Below the pieces are notes generated by a model. That model worked only from the letters and a program-made list of their open reading frames with translations. It had not been told where the DNA came from and made no database searches. The position numbers and the translations under genes were made by a program. This document shows positions 1 through 8,341 of a DNA stretch of 64,000 nucleotides, in pieces; positions within the stretch are counted from its first letter, which is position 1; every line of letters begins with the position of its first letter. The DNA is from an uncultured Eggerthellaceae bacterium (GTDB lineage: Bacteria; Actinomycetota; Coriobacteriia; Coriobacteriales; Eggerthellaceae): contig CAJTXX010000002.1 of assembly GCA_910584145.1 (NCBI GenBank), positions 1-64,000 of the forward strand, read 5' to 3'.

Positions 1-2
1 TG

Positions 3-1784
3 TCGCGCATGATGTACGGCGCGCGCTACTCGCTCGTCATCGGCCTGGGCGCCACGGCGTTCGCGCTCGTCATCGGCAGCATCATCGGCTCGCTCGCCGC
101 GGTGGTGCGCAGCTGGCTGTCGAACCTCATCATGCGCATCCTCGACATCATCATGAGCTTCCCCGGCATCGCGCTGGCCGCCACGTTCGTCATCGTGTTC
201 GGCAATTCGGTGCCGTCGCTCATCTTCGCCATCGGCTTCCTCTACATACCGCAGATCGCGCGTATCGTGCGAGCCAACGTGATGAGCGAGTACAACCAAG
301 ACTACGTGCGCGCGGTCATCGTATCTGGCGCCCGCGCGAACTGGATATTGGTGAAGCACGTCATCCGCAACTGCATCGCGCCGGTGCTCGTGTTCACCAT
401 CGTTCTGGTGGCCGATGCCATCGTGTTCGAGGCATCGCTGTCGTTCATCAGCGCCGGCATCCCCGAGCCGACGCCCACCTGGGGCAACATCTTGGCCGAT
501 GCGCGCGACGGCGTGCTGGCTGGGCGCTGGTGGCAGGCGCTGTTCCCGGGCCTGGCCATCATGATCACGGTGCTGTGCCTGAACATCTTCTCTGAGGGCA
601 TCACCGACGCTATGGCGGCCCCGGCGAAGGCCCCCGTGGCTGCTGGCGACGACAAGCTCAGCGCCAACCGCGAGGCCGACCGCATGGTGGCCGACCCGAA
701 GCTCGCTTACGCCGCTCAGGCCGAGATGCTCGAATGCCGCTTGGCCGCGCTGCGCGAGATGGAGGCGAAGCGCAACGACCGCTTCACCGCCAAGACCGAC
801 GTACCGCCCATCCTCGAGGTGAAGAACCTGTGCATCCGCTTCCCGCGCCACGGCGACGTGAACGTGGTGGACAACGTCAGCTTCGTGGTGCGGCCTCGTC
901 AGACGATGGGCCTGGTGGGCGAGTCGGGCTGCGGCAAGTCCATCACCAGCCTCACCATCATGGGGCTGCTCGACAAGCGCGCGCAGATATCCGGCGAGAT
1001 ACTCTACAACGGCGAGAACCTGCTCAAGCTGAACGACCGCGAGATGAACCGCCTGCGCGGGCGCGAGATAGCTATGATCTACCAGGACGCGCTGTCGTCG
1101 CTGAACCCCAGCATGCTCATTAGATCGCAGATGAAGCAGCTGACGAAGCGCGGCGGCACCCGCAGCGCCGAGGAGCTCCTGGAGCTGGTGGGCCTCGACC
1201 CGAAGCGCACGCTCGATTCGTACCCGCACGAGCTCTCCGGCGGCCAGCGCCAGCGCGTGCTGATCGCTATGGCGCTGACGCGCGACCCGAAGGTCATCAT
1301 CGCCGACGAGCCCACCACGGCGCTCGACGTGACGGTGCAGAAGCAGGTGGTCGACCTGCTGAACCGCCTTCAGAAGGAGCTCGGGTTCGCTATGGTGTTC
1401 GTCAGCCACGACCTTGCCCTGGTGGCCGAGGTGGCGAATTCCATCACCGTCATGTACGCCGGTCAGGTGGTCGAGCAGGGCCCGGTGCTGGACATCCTCA
1501 CCAACCCCATCCACGAGTATACGCGCGGCCTGCTGGGCAGCGTGCTCTCCATCGAGGCGGGAGGCGACCGCCTGCATCAGGTGCCCGGCAGCGTTCCCAG
1601 CCCGAAGGACTTCCCCGAGGGCGACCGCTTCACGCCGCGTTCGAGCCACCCCGACAAGGTGTCGCCGATACGCCCGAAGCTCAAGCGTTATCAGGATTCC
1701 GACCATTACTACGCCGAGCTGCCTGACAGCGAGCTGGCACGGCTCGGCATAGAACCGTACGTTCCAGGAGGGCCGATAGAATGA
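3..1784 (+). CDS. Oligopeptide ABC transporter permease-ATPase fusion (DppC-DppD type), 5' end cut by the window
   Basis: The reading frame is open from the window edge, so the true start and about 80-100 residues lie upstream. The first ~200 visible residues are a DppC-type permease: hydrophobic helices and an EAA-like loop (VRAVIVSGARANWILVKH). After a charged linker (about 200-265) comes a complete ABC ATPase with Walker A GESGCGKS near residue 304, signature LSGGQRQR near 409, Walker B VIIADEP near 430, and an oligopeptide-ATPase C-terminal extension. In most bacteria permease and first ATPase are separate proteins; here they are one polypeptide with no stop or internal start between them. 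The stop overlaps the next gene by four bases, so the two are one operon importing peptides across the membrane. Exact substrate is not visible. Confidence 0.9.
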   Translation, partial: SRMMYGARYSLVIGLGATAFALVIGSIIGSLAAVVRSWLSNLIMRILDIIMSFPGIALAATFVIVFGNSVPSLIFAIGFLYIPQIARIVRANVMSEYNQDYVRAVIVSGARANWILVKHVIRNCIAPVLVFTIVLVADAIVFEASLSFISAGIPEPTPTWGNILADARDGVLAGRWWQALFPGLAIMITVLCLNIFSEGITDAMAAPAKAPVAAGDDKLSANREADRMVADPKLAYAAQAEMLECRLAALREMEAKRNDRFTAKTDVPPILEVKNLCIRFPRHGDVNVVDNVSFVVRPRQTMGLVGESGCGKSITSLTIMGLLDKRAQISGEILYNGENLLKLNDREMNRLRGREIAMIYQDALSSLNPSMLIRSQMKQLTKRGGTRSAEELLELVGLDPKRTLDSYPHELSGGQRQRVLIAMALTRDPKVIIADEPTTALDVTVQKQVVDLLNRLQKELGFAMVFVSHDLALVAEVANSITVMYAGQVVEQGPVLDILTNPIHEYTRGLLGSVLSIEAGGDRLHQVPGSVPSPKDFPEGDRFTPRSSHPDKVSPIRPKLKRYQDSDHYYAELPDSELARLGIEPYVPGGPIE

Positions 1785-2788
1785 GCGATCAGAAAACCCC
1801 AGTGGACGTGATGGTCGAATCGGGCTCGGGCGCGCTGGCGGCCGACAAGGCGGCTGTGCGCGAGGACGTCGAGCTGGTGGAGCTCACCGCCGAGGCTGAG
1901 GCGTGCGGCACCGAGGGCGGCCCGGCGTGCGAGACGCCCGAGAGCATCGCTGCTGTCGAGGCGCTCGAGAAGAAGCATGAGGGCACCGACCCTATCATCT
2001 TCCTCGACGATATCAAGGTGACGTTCAAGACGCGCACGGGCAGCATCCTGCACCCGAACCTGGTGCACGCGGTGCGCGGTCTGACGCTGAAGCTCTGGCC
2101 GGGCGAGACGATCGGCATCGTGGGCGAGTCGGGTTGCGGCAAGTCCACCACGGCGAATGTGATGTGCGGCTTGCAGTCGCCCACGTCGGGCAAGGTGTAC
2201 TTCAAGGGCAAGGACGTGACGCACCGCACCGCGGCCGACCGCCGCATCATCGGGCGCGTCATTTCGGTGGTGTTCCAAGACCCGGCAACGGCGCTGAATG
2301 CCCGCATGACCGTGCACGACCAGCTGATGGACCCGATGATCGTCCACAAGGTGGGCACGCCGGAAGAGCGCGAAGATCGCGTGCACGAGCTGATCGGCAT
2401 GGTGGGCCTGCCTGAGAGCGCGCTCGATGCGCTGCCGGGGCAGCTCTCCGGTGGCCAGCGCCAGCGCGTGGCTATAGCGCGCGCCCTGTCGCTGAAGCCC
2501 GATGCCATCATCGCCGACGAGCCTACCAGCGCGCTGGACGTGTCGGTGCGAGCTCAGATATTGAACCTGCTGATGGACTTGAAGAAAGAGCTGAACCTGG
2601 CAATGGTGTTCATCAGCCACGACATACAGACCGTGCGCTACATCTCCGACCGCATCATCGTCATGAATGCGGGCCGCGCGGTCGAGGAGGGCACAGCCGA
2701 GCAGGTGTTCAACAACCCGCAAGACGACTACACCCGCTTGCTGCTGGGAGCCGCGCCATCGCTGCTCCATCCCGACCTCGGGAAATAG
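1781..2788 (+). CDS. Oligopeptide ABC transporter second ATPase (DppF/OppF type)
   Basis: 335 residues. The start ATG overlaps the stop of the permease-ATPase gene (ATGA), so the two are translationally coupled. An acidic N-terminal extension of about 65 residues precedes the ATPase core. Walker A is GESGCGKST, the signature is LSGGQRQRVA, Walker B is AIIADEPTSALD, followed by an H-loop (VFISHD) and the oligopeptide-type C-terminal tail. It should pair with the ATPase half of the upstream fusion to power peptide uptake. A hairpin terminator follows directly. The matching binding protein may be the lipoprotein encoded on the other strand at 5504-7087, but it is not in the same transcript. Confidence 0.93.
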   Translation: MSDQKTPVDVMVESGSGALAADKAAVREDVELVELTAEAEACGTEGGPACETPESIAAVEALEKKHEGTDPIIFLDDIKVTFKTRTGSILHPNLVHAVRGLTLKLWPGETIGIVGESGCGKSTTANVMCGLQSPTSGKVYFKGKDVTHRTAADRRIIGRVISVVFQDPATALNARMTVHDQLMDPMIVHKVGTPEEREDRVHELIGMVGLPESALDALPGQLSGGQRQRVAIARALSLKPDAIIADEPTSALDVSVRAQILNLLMDLKKELNLAMVFISHDIQTVRYISDRIIVMNAGRAVEEGTAEQVFNNPQDDYTRLLLGAAPSLLHPDLGK

Positions 2789-2797
2789 CATCTACGA

Positions 2798-2826
2798 GAA
2801 GCCCCCGCTTGCCGGGGCTTCTTCAT
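2798..2826 (+). terminator. Rho-independent terminator after the peptide transporter operon
   Basis: Arms GAAGCCCC (2798-2805) and GGGGCTTC (2814-2821) form a stem-loop just after the dppF-like stop, followed by a weak T-rich tail. Confidence 0.7.
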
Positions 2827-2888
2827 TCCTGGGGCCGTTGTGGCGCCCGGGTTCCTGCGGGGCACAGCTGGCGGAGAGGTTTTTTCGG

Positions 2889-2917
2889 AAAAGTTGCCAT
2901 TTGCTCCGTCCCTTTGG
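2889..2917 (+). repeat. Half copy of a dispersed palindromic element
   Basis: The stretch GCCATTTGCTCCGTCCCTTTGG and the preceding GGAAAAG match one arm of the perfect inverted repeats at 39461-39558 and 40275-40377. No partner arm is visible nearby, so this looks like a degenerate or half element sitting just upstream of the DapA-like gene. Confidence 0.75.
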
Positions 2918-2940
2918 GTTCTTCTTTGGGGTTCCTTCCC

Positions 2941-2946
2941 TATAAT
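2941..2946 (+). promoter_or_regulatory. Candidate -10 box for the DapA-like gene
   Basis: A perfect TATAAT lies 34 bases before the ATG at 2980. No convincing -35 box is visible; the expected place is occupied by the end of the half palindromic element. Confidence 0.4.
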
Positions 2947-2979
2947 GGGCACAACGACGAAACCTACGAAAGGGTAGTG

Positions 2980-3939
2980 ATGGAAGATCTCTCAAAGTTC
3001 AGGGGCGTCATCCCGCCGGTCATCATCCCTCTGAAGGGCGACCGCACGCTGGACGCGGTATCGTTCGAGCGCAGCATCGATCGCATGATCGAGGCGGGTG
3101 TGGACGGCCTGTTCTTCCTGGGCTCCAGCGGCGAGGTGGCATTCCTGACCAATGACGAGCGAGACCGCGTGCTGACCGCAGCGCTGAAGATCGTCGATGG
3201 GCGCGTGCCGGTGCTGGTGGGCATCATCGACATGGAGACCATGCGTGTGATCGATCAAGCCAAGCGCGTGTCGAAGCACGAAGGCGTGGACGCCCTCGTG
3301 GCGACGGCGCCGTTCTACGCGCTGGGCGGCCCGATAGAGACGGAGCGCCATTTCCGTGCGATACGCGAGCACACCGATCTGCCGCTGTTCGCCTACGATC
3401 TTCCGGTCAGCGTGCACACGAAGCTGAACCCCGAGATGCTGATGCGCCTGGGCACCGACGGCGTGCTGCAGGGTGTGAAGGACTCTTCGGGTGACGACGT
3501 GCAGTTCCGTTGGCTGATGATCGAGAACGAGGCAGCAGGCCACCCCATGCAGCTGCTGACCGGGCACGAGGTGTGCGTCGACGGCGCGCTTCTGGGCGGT
3601 GCCGACGGCAGCGTGCCAGGCTTGGCGAATATCGACCCTGTCAGCTATGTGGAGATGTGGAAGGCCTCGCAGCAAGGCGACTGGGGTCGCGTGAAGGAGC
3701 TGCAAGATCACCTCGCCAAGCTGATGATGATGACTCGTGGCATCAAGGCGACGGTCGGCTTCGGTGCCGGTGTGGGCGCATTCAAGACGGCGCTCTGGCA
3801 GATGGGCATCTTCGAGACGAACCAGATGCGTGAGCCCGTAGCCGCTCTGCAAGGCGACGATGTCCGCTACATCGTGCGCGTCCTGCGCCAATGCGGCGTC
3901 ATCCCCAAAGAGTCCCTCATGCGCCAAGCCTGGGACTGA
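2980..3939 (+). CDS. DapA/NanA-superfamily Schiff-base lyase (dihydrodipicolinate synthase-like)
   Basis: 319 residues, a TIM-barrel class I aldolase family member. Visible family marks are GSSGE at 48-52 (substrate carboxylate loop), Tyr139 in FAYDLP, and the Schiff-base Lys167 in GVKDSSG. I chose the ATG at 2980 because GAAAGGG lies just before it and a TATAAT box lies 34 bases upstream; the open frame continues to 2809 but that part reads through repeat sequence. The family includes dihydrodipicolinate synthase, N-acetylneuraminate lyase and keto-deoxy-sugar aldolases. The isolated position beside a peptide transporter, not among lysine genes, leaves the substrate open. Confidence 0.88.
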   Translation: MEDLSKFRGVIPPVIIPLKGDRTLDAVSFERSIDRMIEAGVDGLFFLGSSGEVAFLTNDERDRVLTAALKIVDGRVPVLVGIIDMETMRVIDQAKRVSKHEGVDALVATAPFYALGGPIETERHFRAIREHTDLPLFAYDLPVSVHTKLNPEMLMRLGTDGVLQGVKDSSGDDVQFRWLMIENEAAGHPMQLLTGHEVCVDGALLGGADGSVPGLANIDPVSYVEMWKASQQGDWGRVKELQDHLAKLMMMTRGIKATVGFGAGVGAFKTALWQMGIFETNQMREPVAALQGDDVRYIVRVLRQCGVIPKESLMRQAWD

Positions 3940-3963
3940 TCGGGGTTACCGCATCCTGGTTAT

Positions 3964-4007
3964 CGCTCGTGGCCTGCCGTGCGCTTCTGCGCGGCAGGCC
4001 ACGAGCG
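3964..4007. other. Long perfect hairpin between convergent genes
   Basis: A perfect 16-base inverted repeat (CGCTCGTGGCCTGCCG at 3964-3979 and its complement at 3992-4007) lies between the convergent DapA-like and HTH-kinase genes. It lacks a T tract, so it may be a weak bidirectional terminator or a processing hairpin. Confidence 0.6.
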
Positions 4008-4034
4008 TTGTAGGGCGTTGATGCTAGCGGGTAT

Positions 4035-5369
4035 TCAGCAGAACATGGTGTGCAGGTAGTCGATACGGGCGCTGATGCCCTCATAGATGAAGTCGGTGCG
4101 GCCCTGCATGGCGGGGTTCTCTTCTAGGAGCTCGGCGGCCCATTCGGGGAAGCCGATCAGGGCGTCAAGGTCGAGCCAGGCATCGTCGCTGACGAGGCGC
4201 AGTTGGCGCTTCTCGTCTGCGTAGAATGGTTTGGCGTCGATAGCGAAGCTGGTGTGCTCAAGCTCGCGAGTGGGGATATGGCACCACAGGCTCGTTCCGG
4301 AATCGAAGAGGGGAGCTGTGCGGTAGCCGAGCGTCTCTACGTCTCTGATCAGCCCGAAATTGCGCCAATGGCGATCGTGGTTGGCTAGGATATAGTCGGC
4401 TACGATCATCTTGCTGAGGGCTGTTTCGACATCCTCGACGCCGAGCGATATGCACCGATCGACGTAGCGTCGGTAGTCGTCATGATGCTCGGGGCTGCGA
4501 GCGCTCTTCAGCACGTAATAGGCGGGGATGAGCTCTTCGTGAGGCCTTACGAGATCGGGGCACGAGCAGACGATGCCCCCGTTCCACTCCTCTAGCTCAT
4601 AGGGCACGTAATCGGTTACGTCGAATAGCCGGGAGAAGAGCTCCGTCGCTATCACTTCGTTGTAAGGTTCCTGGCCGAGCGCTGAACCGCCTTTGAGGAG
4701 GCGGCGTTCAACTCCTCGGCAGACCCACCGCTTGGACAGGACGCCATCCGAGGTATTGTCCGGCGAATCGAGGCCGACATCTGCCAGCCATTCCTCGATC
4801 TCGGCTTCGTGGAAGGGGTTCTCGAAGAAGTTGATATCTTTCCAGCGTATGTTGCTTTCGTATGGCCTGATCCAGTACTGGTCAGAGAGCGAGAGCCCCA
4901 TGCACTTGAACGGAAGATCATACGTTTCGGGCAGCCCCAGCTCTCTGAGCTTCGCTTCGATGCCCGCCCGCGCTCTCGGTATCGACCGGTGGCCCCACCA
5001 TGAGCTCAGCTCCGCCCTTGAGGCGCGCACGCCACGAGGAGACATGATAGAGAGCGGGGCCCGTGAGGCATCGACCACCTCGTCAGCATCGAAGAATTCG
5101 CCGGTGGAAGCGTCGAACCTGAATGAGAGCACCTCGTGCTCGCGGTTCATCAGCATGAAGCGATCAGTGTCATCTGCGCGCCTCTGGTTAGCGGGGGGCC
5201 GTCCTGCTCGCGCACCCGCTTTCTTGCGCGCCTCGATGCTTCTTCCGTCGATCAGCCAGGTATTGCCGATCTTCTCAGCTTCGAGCACGCCGCTCTTGAT
5301 GAGCTGATGCACGCGGGTCTTCCCGATGCCCAGCATCTCGCAAGCGTCAGCGACGGTCGTGTCGAACAT
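4035..5369 (-). CDS. Excisionase-type HTH fused to a HipA-like kinase domain
   Basis: 444 residues from the ATG at 5369, which has AGGAGGA seven bases upstream; the longer open frame reads through the promoter. Residues 1-50 look like a MerR/excisionase helix-turn-helix (VADACEMLGIGKTRVHQLIKSG). The rest resembles the HipA C-terminal kinase lobe: LLKGGS, PYNEVIATEL, the catalytic loop ILANHDRHWRNFG and the metal-binding PLFDSGTSLW. The HipA N1 domain is not recognisable. No antitoxin gene is adjacent, so DNA binding and kinase activity appear to sit in one protein that may repress its own promoter through the palindrome at 5379-5402. Lower GC than its neighbours suggests transfer. The kinase target is unknown. 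Confidence 0.75.
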   Translation of the reverse strand: MFDTTVADACEMLGIGKTRVHQLIKSGVLEAEKIGNTWLIDGRSIEARKKAGARAGRPPANQRRADDTDRFMLMNREHEVLSFRFDASTGEFFDADEVVDASRAPLSIMSPRGVRASRAELSSWWGHRSIPRARAGIEAKLRELGLPETYDLPFKCMGLSLSDQYWIRPYESNIRWKDINFFENPFHEAEIEEWLADVGLDSPDNTSDGVLSKRWVCRGVERRLLKGGSALGQEPYNEVIATELFSRLFDVTDYVPYELEEWNGGIVCSCPDLVRPHEELIPAYYVLKSARSPEHHDDYRRYVDRCISLGVEDVETALSKMIVADYILANHDRHWRNFGLIRDVETLGYRTAPLFDSGTSLWCHIPTRELEHTSFAIDAKPFYADEKRQLRLVSDDAWLDLDALIGFPEWAAELLEENPAMQGRTDFIYEGISARIDYLHTMFC

Positions 5370-5378
5370 GGTCCTCCT

Positions 5379-5405
5379 AATACTGTTCTTATTAACAGTA
5401 TTATA
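5379..5405 (-). promoter_or_regulatory. Palindromic operator overlapping the -10 of the HTH-kinase gene
   Basis: AATACTGTT (5379-5387), a six-base spacer and AACAGTATT (5394-5402) form a perfect 9-base inverted repeat. On the minus strand a TATAAT box (5400-5405) overlaps its outer edge, so the palindrome covers the start of transcription, just before the ribosome-binding site. This is where an autorepressor would bind. Confidence 0.6.
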
Positions 5406-5449
5406 TAGAAGTATCTTTTTACTTAAAATATGGAAACAGAAAGACCAGC

Positions 5450-5486
5450 AAAAAAGAAAGCCCCGCATCGCGGGGCTTTCTTTTTT
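5450..5486 (-). terminator. Terminator of the peptide-binding protein gene
   Basis: Perfect 17-base arms around CCCCGC-ATC-GCGGGG, with A-rich and T-rich outer stems. It lies right after the oppA-like stop (minus strand) and upstream of the HTH-kinase promoter. Confidence 0.85.
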
Positions 5487-5503
5487 GCTTTGGTGCGGTC
5501 CGC

Positions 5504-7087
5504 TTACTGGAGCGGGGTGGTGCCCAGGAATACTAGGCCGGTGGTGCTGATAGGAGCGAAATCCTCCAGCTTCTCGACGTAGTAGCCCGTGGAGACTTCC
5601 TTGTGGAACAGCGGGTAGATCGGCACCTCGTCAGCGATGAGATCGAAGCACTTGTTCCAGATCTCCTGCTGCTTGGCGGCGTCGGCCTCTTCGCGAGCCT
5701 CCTGCAGCATGCTCTGCAAGTTCGTCCAGCCCTCGGTGCCCTTCCAGCAGCTGCGGCCCTCGGTCCAGACGTTGTCGCCGTACCACCAGGTCATCAGCAG
5801 GTCGGGGTCGTTGCCGAAGCAGGACGGGTCGCCCGGGGTCAGCATGACGTCGTAGGGCAGCTCGGACTCGGAGGGAGCCAGGCTCGCCCAGTCGTTCGTG
5901 AAGTCCTTGATGGTGACCTTCACGCCAGCGGCCTCCAGGTCCTCCTTGATCTGCGGAGCCAGGTCGTACACCCAGTTGGTGTTCGTCAGCAGCTCGACGC
6001 TCAGGTTCTCCTGACCAGCCTCGGCCAGCAGGCTCTTGGCCTTCTCGGTGTCGTAGGTGAACACCGTGCTGGCGCGATGGTAGTTCGCGTAGCTCTCGGG
6101 CAGGAAGCTGGTAGCCGGGGCGGCATGGCCGGCCAGCTGGTTCGCGATCAGCTTGTCCATGTCGATGGCATAGTAGAACGCCTGACGGACGCGCTTGTCG
6201 TCGAACGGGGCCTTCTTGGTGTTGAACATCAGGAAGGCGAGCGCGAAGCCAGGGACGTCGTCCACGGTGGCGCCAGCGCCGACGACCTGCTCGGCGTTAG
6301 CAGCCGGCACGCTCTCGATGGCCTGCACGCTGCCGTCGGTCAGAGCGGTGGTACGGGAGGTGTTGTCCACCAGCACGTTCCAGTCCATCTCCTCGCAGGT
6401 GGCGGGGAAGCTGCCGTTGTAGTGCTCGTTGGGCTTGAAGATGATGTGACCACCCTCGTTGCCGTCAACGCTGCTGTACATCCAGGGGCCGGAGCCGATG
6501 GGCATCGTCTTCAGGTCGTCCTCGGTGAGGGAGGCGGGGAATACCTTCACGACCGCCAGACGGCCCTTCAGCAGGGTGTCGAAGGGGTACTTCAGGGTGA
6601 AGGTGACGGTGGTGTCGTCCTTGGCGGCAACGCTGTCGATGAAGGACAGGAAGGCGCCGTAGGTGTCGTTGGCCATGTTCTGCTCGAACGCATTCACCAC
6701 GTCGGCGGCCACCACGTCGGTGCCGTCGGAGTACTTCGCGCCCTCGCGCAGCGTGACCTCGTACTCGGTGTCGGAGACCTTCACCGGGTCGCCGGCAGCG
6801 AGCGCGGGATACGTGGTGTAGTTGTGGAGGTCAAGGTCGTAGAGGCCCTCGAAAACATGCCACGTTGCAGCCAGCATCAGAGCCGAGCTGTTGCCGATGG
6901 GGTTCACGTTGGTGGACGTGTAGGCCGGTGCCGCATAGATGGTGGATGCTGCGGCGCTGGATGCCGAACCTGAAGCGCTGGACGAGCTGCTGGGGCTGCT
7001 GCAACCGCTCATGGCGAGAGCGGCGACGGCGCCCGTGGCGGCAGTGCCAGCCAGGAAACCACGGCGTGTCAGTTTGGGCTGTTCCAT
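5504..7087 (-). CDS. Tat-exported lipoprotein, oligopeptide-binding protein (SBP family 5)
   Basis: 527 residues. The N-terminus has a twin-arginine motif (TRRGFLAG), a hydrophobic stretch and a lipobox ending in Cys (LAMSGC), then a Ser/Ala-rich spacer, so it should fold before export and be anchored by lipid on the outer face. The body fits family 5 solute-binding proteins (conserved pieces such as VRQAFYYAIDMDKLI). Start is fixed by AAGGAG upstream. It lies alone between its own terminator and a long divergent spacer, on the opposite strand from the transporter at 1-2.8 kb. Partnership with that transporter is likely but inferred. Confidence 0.9.
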   Translation of the reverse strand: MEQPKLTRRGFLAGTAATGAVAALAMSGCSSPSSSSSASGSASSAAASTIYAAPAYTSTNVNPIGNSSALMLAATWHVFEGLYDLDLHNYTTYPALAAGDPVKVSDTEYEVTLREGAKYSDGTDVVAADVVNAFEQNMANDTYGAFLSFIDSVAAKDDTTVTFTLKYPFDTLLKGRLAVVKVFPASLTEDDLKTMPIGSGPWMYSSVDGNEGGHIIFKPNEHYNGSFPATCEEMDWNVLVDNTSRTTALTDGSVQAIESVPAANAEQVVGAGATVDDVPGFALAFLMFNTKKAPFDDKRVRQAFYYAIDMDKLIANQLAGHAAPATSFLPESYANYHRASTVFTYDTEKAKSLLAEAGQENLSVELLTNTNWVYDLAPQIKEDLEAAGVKVTIKDFTNDWASLAPSESELPYDVMLTPGDPSCFGNDPDLLMTWWYGDNVWTEGRSCWKGTEGWTNLQSMLQEAREEADAAKQQEIWNKCFDLIADEVPIYPLFHKEVSTGYYVEKLEDFAPISTTGLVFLGTTPLQ

Positions 7088-7454
7088 AGGTTTGCTCCTT
7101 TTGGTCTGCAGGGAGATTCTCCCCGACTGCGGCGCAATTCCGTATGCGACCGCAATTACCCGATATTATGGGTGAAAACCTCATAGAAATGTTGATGATT
7201 AGGTTTCAATTTGGTACGAAACTATCTTTTTTAAGAATAATATGGTGCCGATCGGTTGCGCGAGCGCCATCGCCGCTCCATACTGTCGCCGAAGAGGCGG
7301 TAGCGCGGCTTCAGACCGTTCGCCCGCCGGGAGCGGTAGGCCGCTTTTCCGCTTACCCGGTTTCCAAATCAACTGCGGCGCGGGTGCGCGGCGCAGGAGA
7401 AGCGGCTTGCTATCATCGAAGCGGTAATCGAACATCACGTGTGAGAGGAGTGGA
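7088..7454. other. Divergent intergenic region between the peptide-binding protein and por operon
   Basis: 367 bases without a gene. The half next to the binding protein is AT-rich and has several TATAAT-like strings on the minus strand (for example CATAAT in CACCCATAATATC) but no clear -35. The half next to porG is GC-rich and has small hairpins. I see no riboswitch or RNA gene. Confidence 0.6.
7408..7416 (+). promoter_or_regulatory. Candidate extended -10 promoter of the por operon
   Basis: TGCTATCAT fits an extended -10 (TGN-TATNAT) 38 bases before the porG ATG. No -35 box is evident. Confidence 0.4.
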
Positions 7455-8030
7455 ATGTCAGAGCTGATCGAGATCCGGTGGCATGCGCGTGCCGGCCAGG
7501 GCGCGGTTACGGCCGCGAAGCTGGTGGCAGATACGGCGCTGCTACAAGGGGCATACATCCAGGCCATGCCGGAATACGGCCCCGAGCGCACGGGCGCGCC
7601 GCTGAAGGCGTACACGCGAGTCAGCGATGCTCCCATCGAAGTGCACAACACCATCGTCAACCCCGACATAGTAGTGGTGTTGGATGACACCCTGCTCGAT
7701 TCGGTCGATGTTGTGGAGGGCATCAAGGATGGCGGCTCGGTGATCTTGAACACCGAGATGAGCGCCGCCGATGCCCGTGCGCGCTTGGGCGTTGCGCCCG
7801 GCGTGAAGGTGGCCGTAGTGGATGCTTCCGGCATCGCCATCGACACGATAAAGCGCGATATACCGAACACGCCCATCGTGGGCGCGCTGGCGAAGGTGAC
7901 CGGCGTGGTGCCGGTCGACCTGGTGCGCGAGCGCCTGGTGGAGACGTTCGGCAAGAAGTTCTCGCAGGAGATGATCGACGCGAACCTGGCGTCGGTCGAC
8001 CGCGCATACGAGGAGGTGCAGACCGCATGA
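7455..8030 (+). CDS. porG: Pyruvate:ferredoxin oxidoreductase, gamma subunit
   Basis: 191 residues. The N-terminal HARAGQGAVTAAKL and PEYGPERTGAPLKAY stretches are typical of the gamma subunit of 2-oxoacid:ferredoxin oxidoreductases, which helps bind coenzyme A. The start has GAGAGGAG upstream and follows a candidate extended -10 box. The stop overlaps the delta gene (ATGA). Gene order gamma-delta-alpha-beta is that of four-subunit pyruvate oxidoreductases of archaea and Thermotoga rather than the single-chain enzyme of clostridia. Pyruvate is the most likely substrate; other 2-oxoacids cannot be excluded from sequence alone. Confidence 0.9.
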   Translation: MSELIEIRWHARAGQGAVTAAKLVADTALLQGAYIQAMPEYGPERTGAPLKAYTRVSDAPIEVHNTIVNPDIVVVLDDTLLDSVDVVEGIKDGGSVILNTEMSAADARARLGVAPGVKVAVVDASGIAIDTIKRDIPNTPIVGALAKVTGVVPVDLVRERLVETFGKKFSQEMIDANLASVDRAYEEVQTA

Positions 8031-8341
8031 AGATGCCCGATCTGGCAACGTTCGAGGACTGGGCGCCCGAGGATTTCCCGAAGGGCTATATCTGCCAGGC
8101 TGGAACCTCGAAGGAATACATCACCGGCGGCTGGCGCAGCATGCGCCCCGTATGGGATCCAGAAGCATGCACTAACTGCATGATGTGCTGGATCGTCTGC
8201 CCCGACACGTCCATCTTGGTGGCCGACGAGAAGATGACCGGCATAGATTACGACCATTGCAAGGGCTGCGGCGTGTGCGTGCACGAGTGCCGCTTCGGCG
8301 CCCTGGAGTTCATCCGCGAAGATGAAGCGGAGGTGGCATAG
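8027..8341 (+). CDS. porD: Pyruvate:ferredoxin oxidoreductase, delta (ferredoxin-like) subunit
   Basis: 104 residues. Two complete 4Fe-4S binding sets are visible: Cys48, 51, 54, 58 (CTNCMMCWIVCP) and Cys78, 81, 84, 88 (CKGCGVCVHEC). This subunit passes electrons from the thiamine site to soluble ferredoxin. It overlaps porG by four bases and its stop codon touches the alpha start, so the four subunits are made from one message. Confidence 0.93.
   Translation: MKMPDLATFEDWAPEDFPKGYICQAGTSKEYITGGWRSMRPVWDPEACTNCMMCWIVCPDTSILVADEKMTGIDYDHCKGCGVCVHECRFGALEFIREDEAEVA

Noticed and set aside
2809..2979. N-terminal extension of the DapA-like gene
   Set aside because: It reads through the terminator, the half palindromic element and the promoter; the ATG at 2980 has its own ribosome site.
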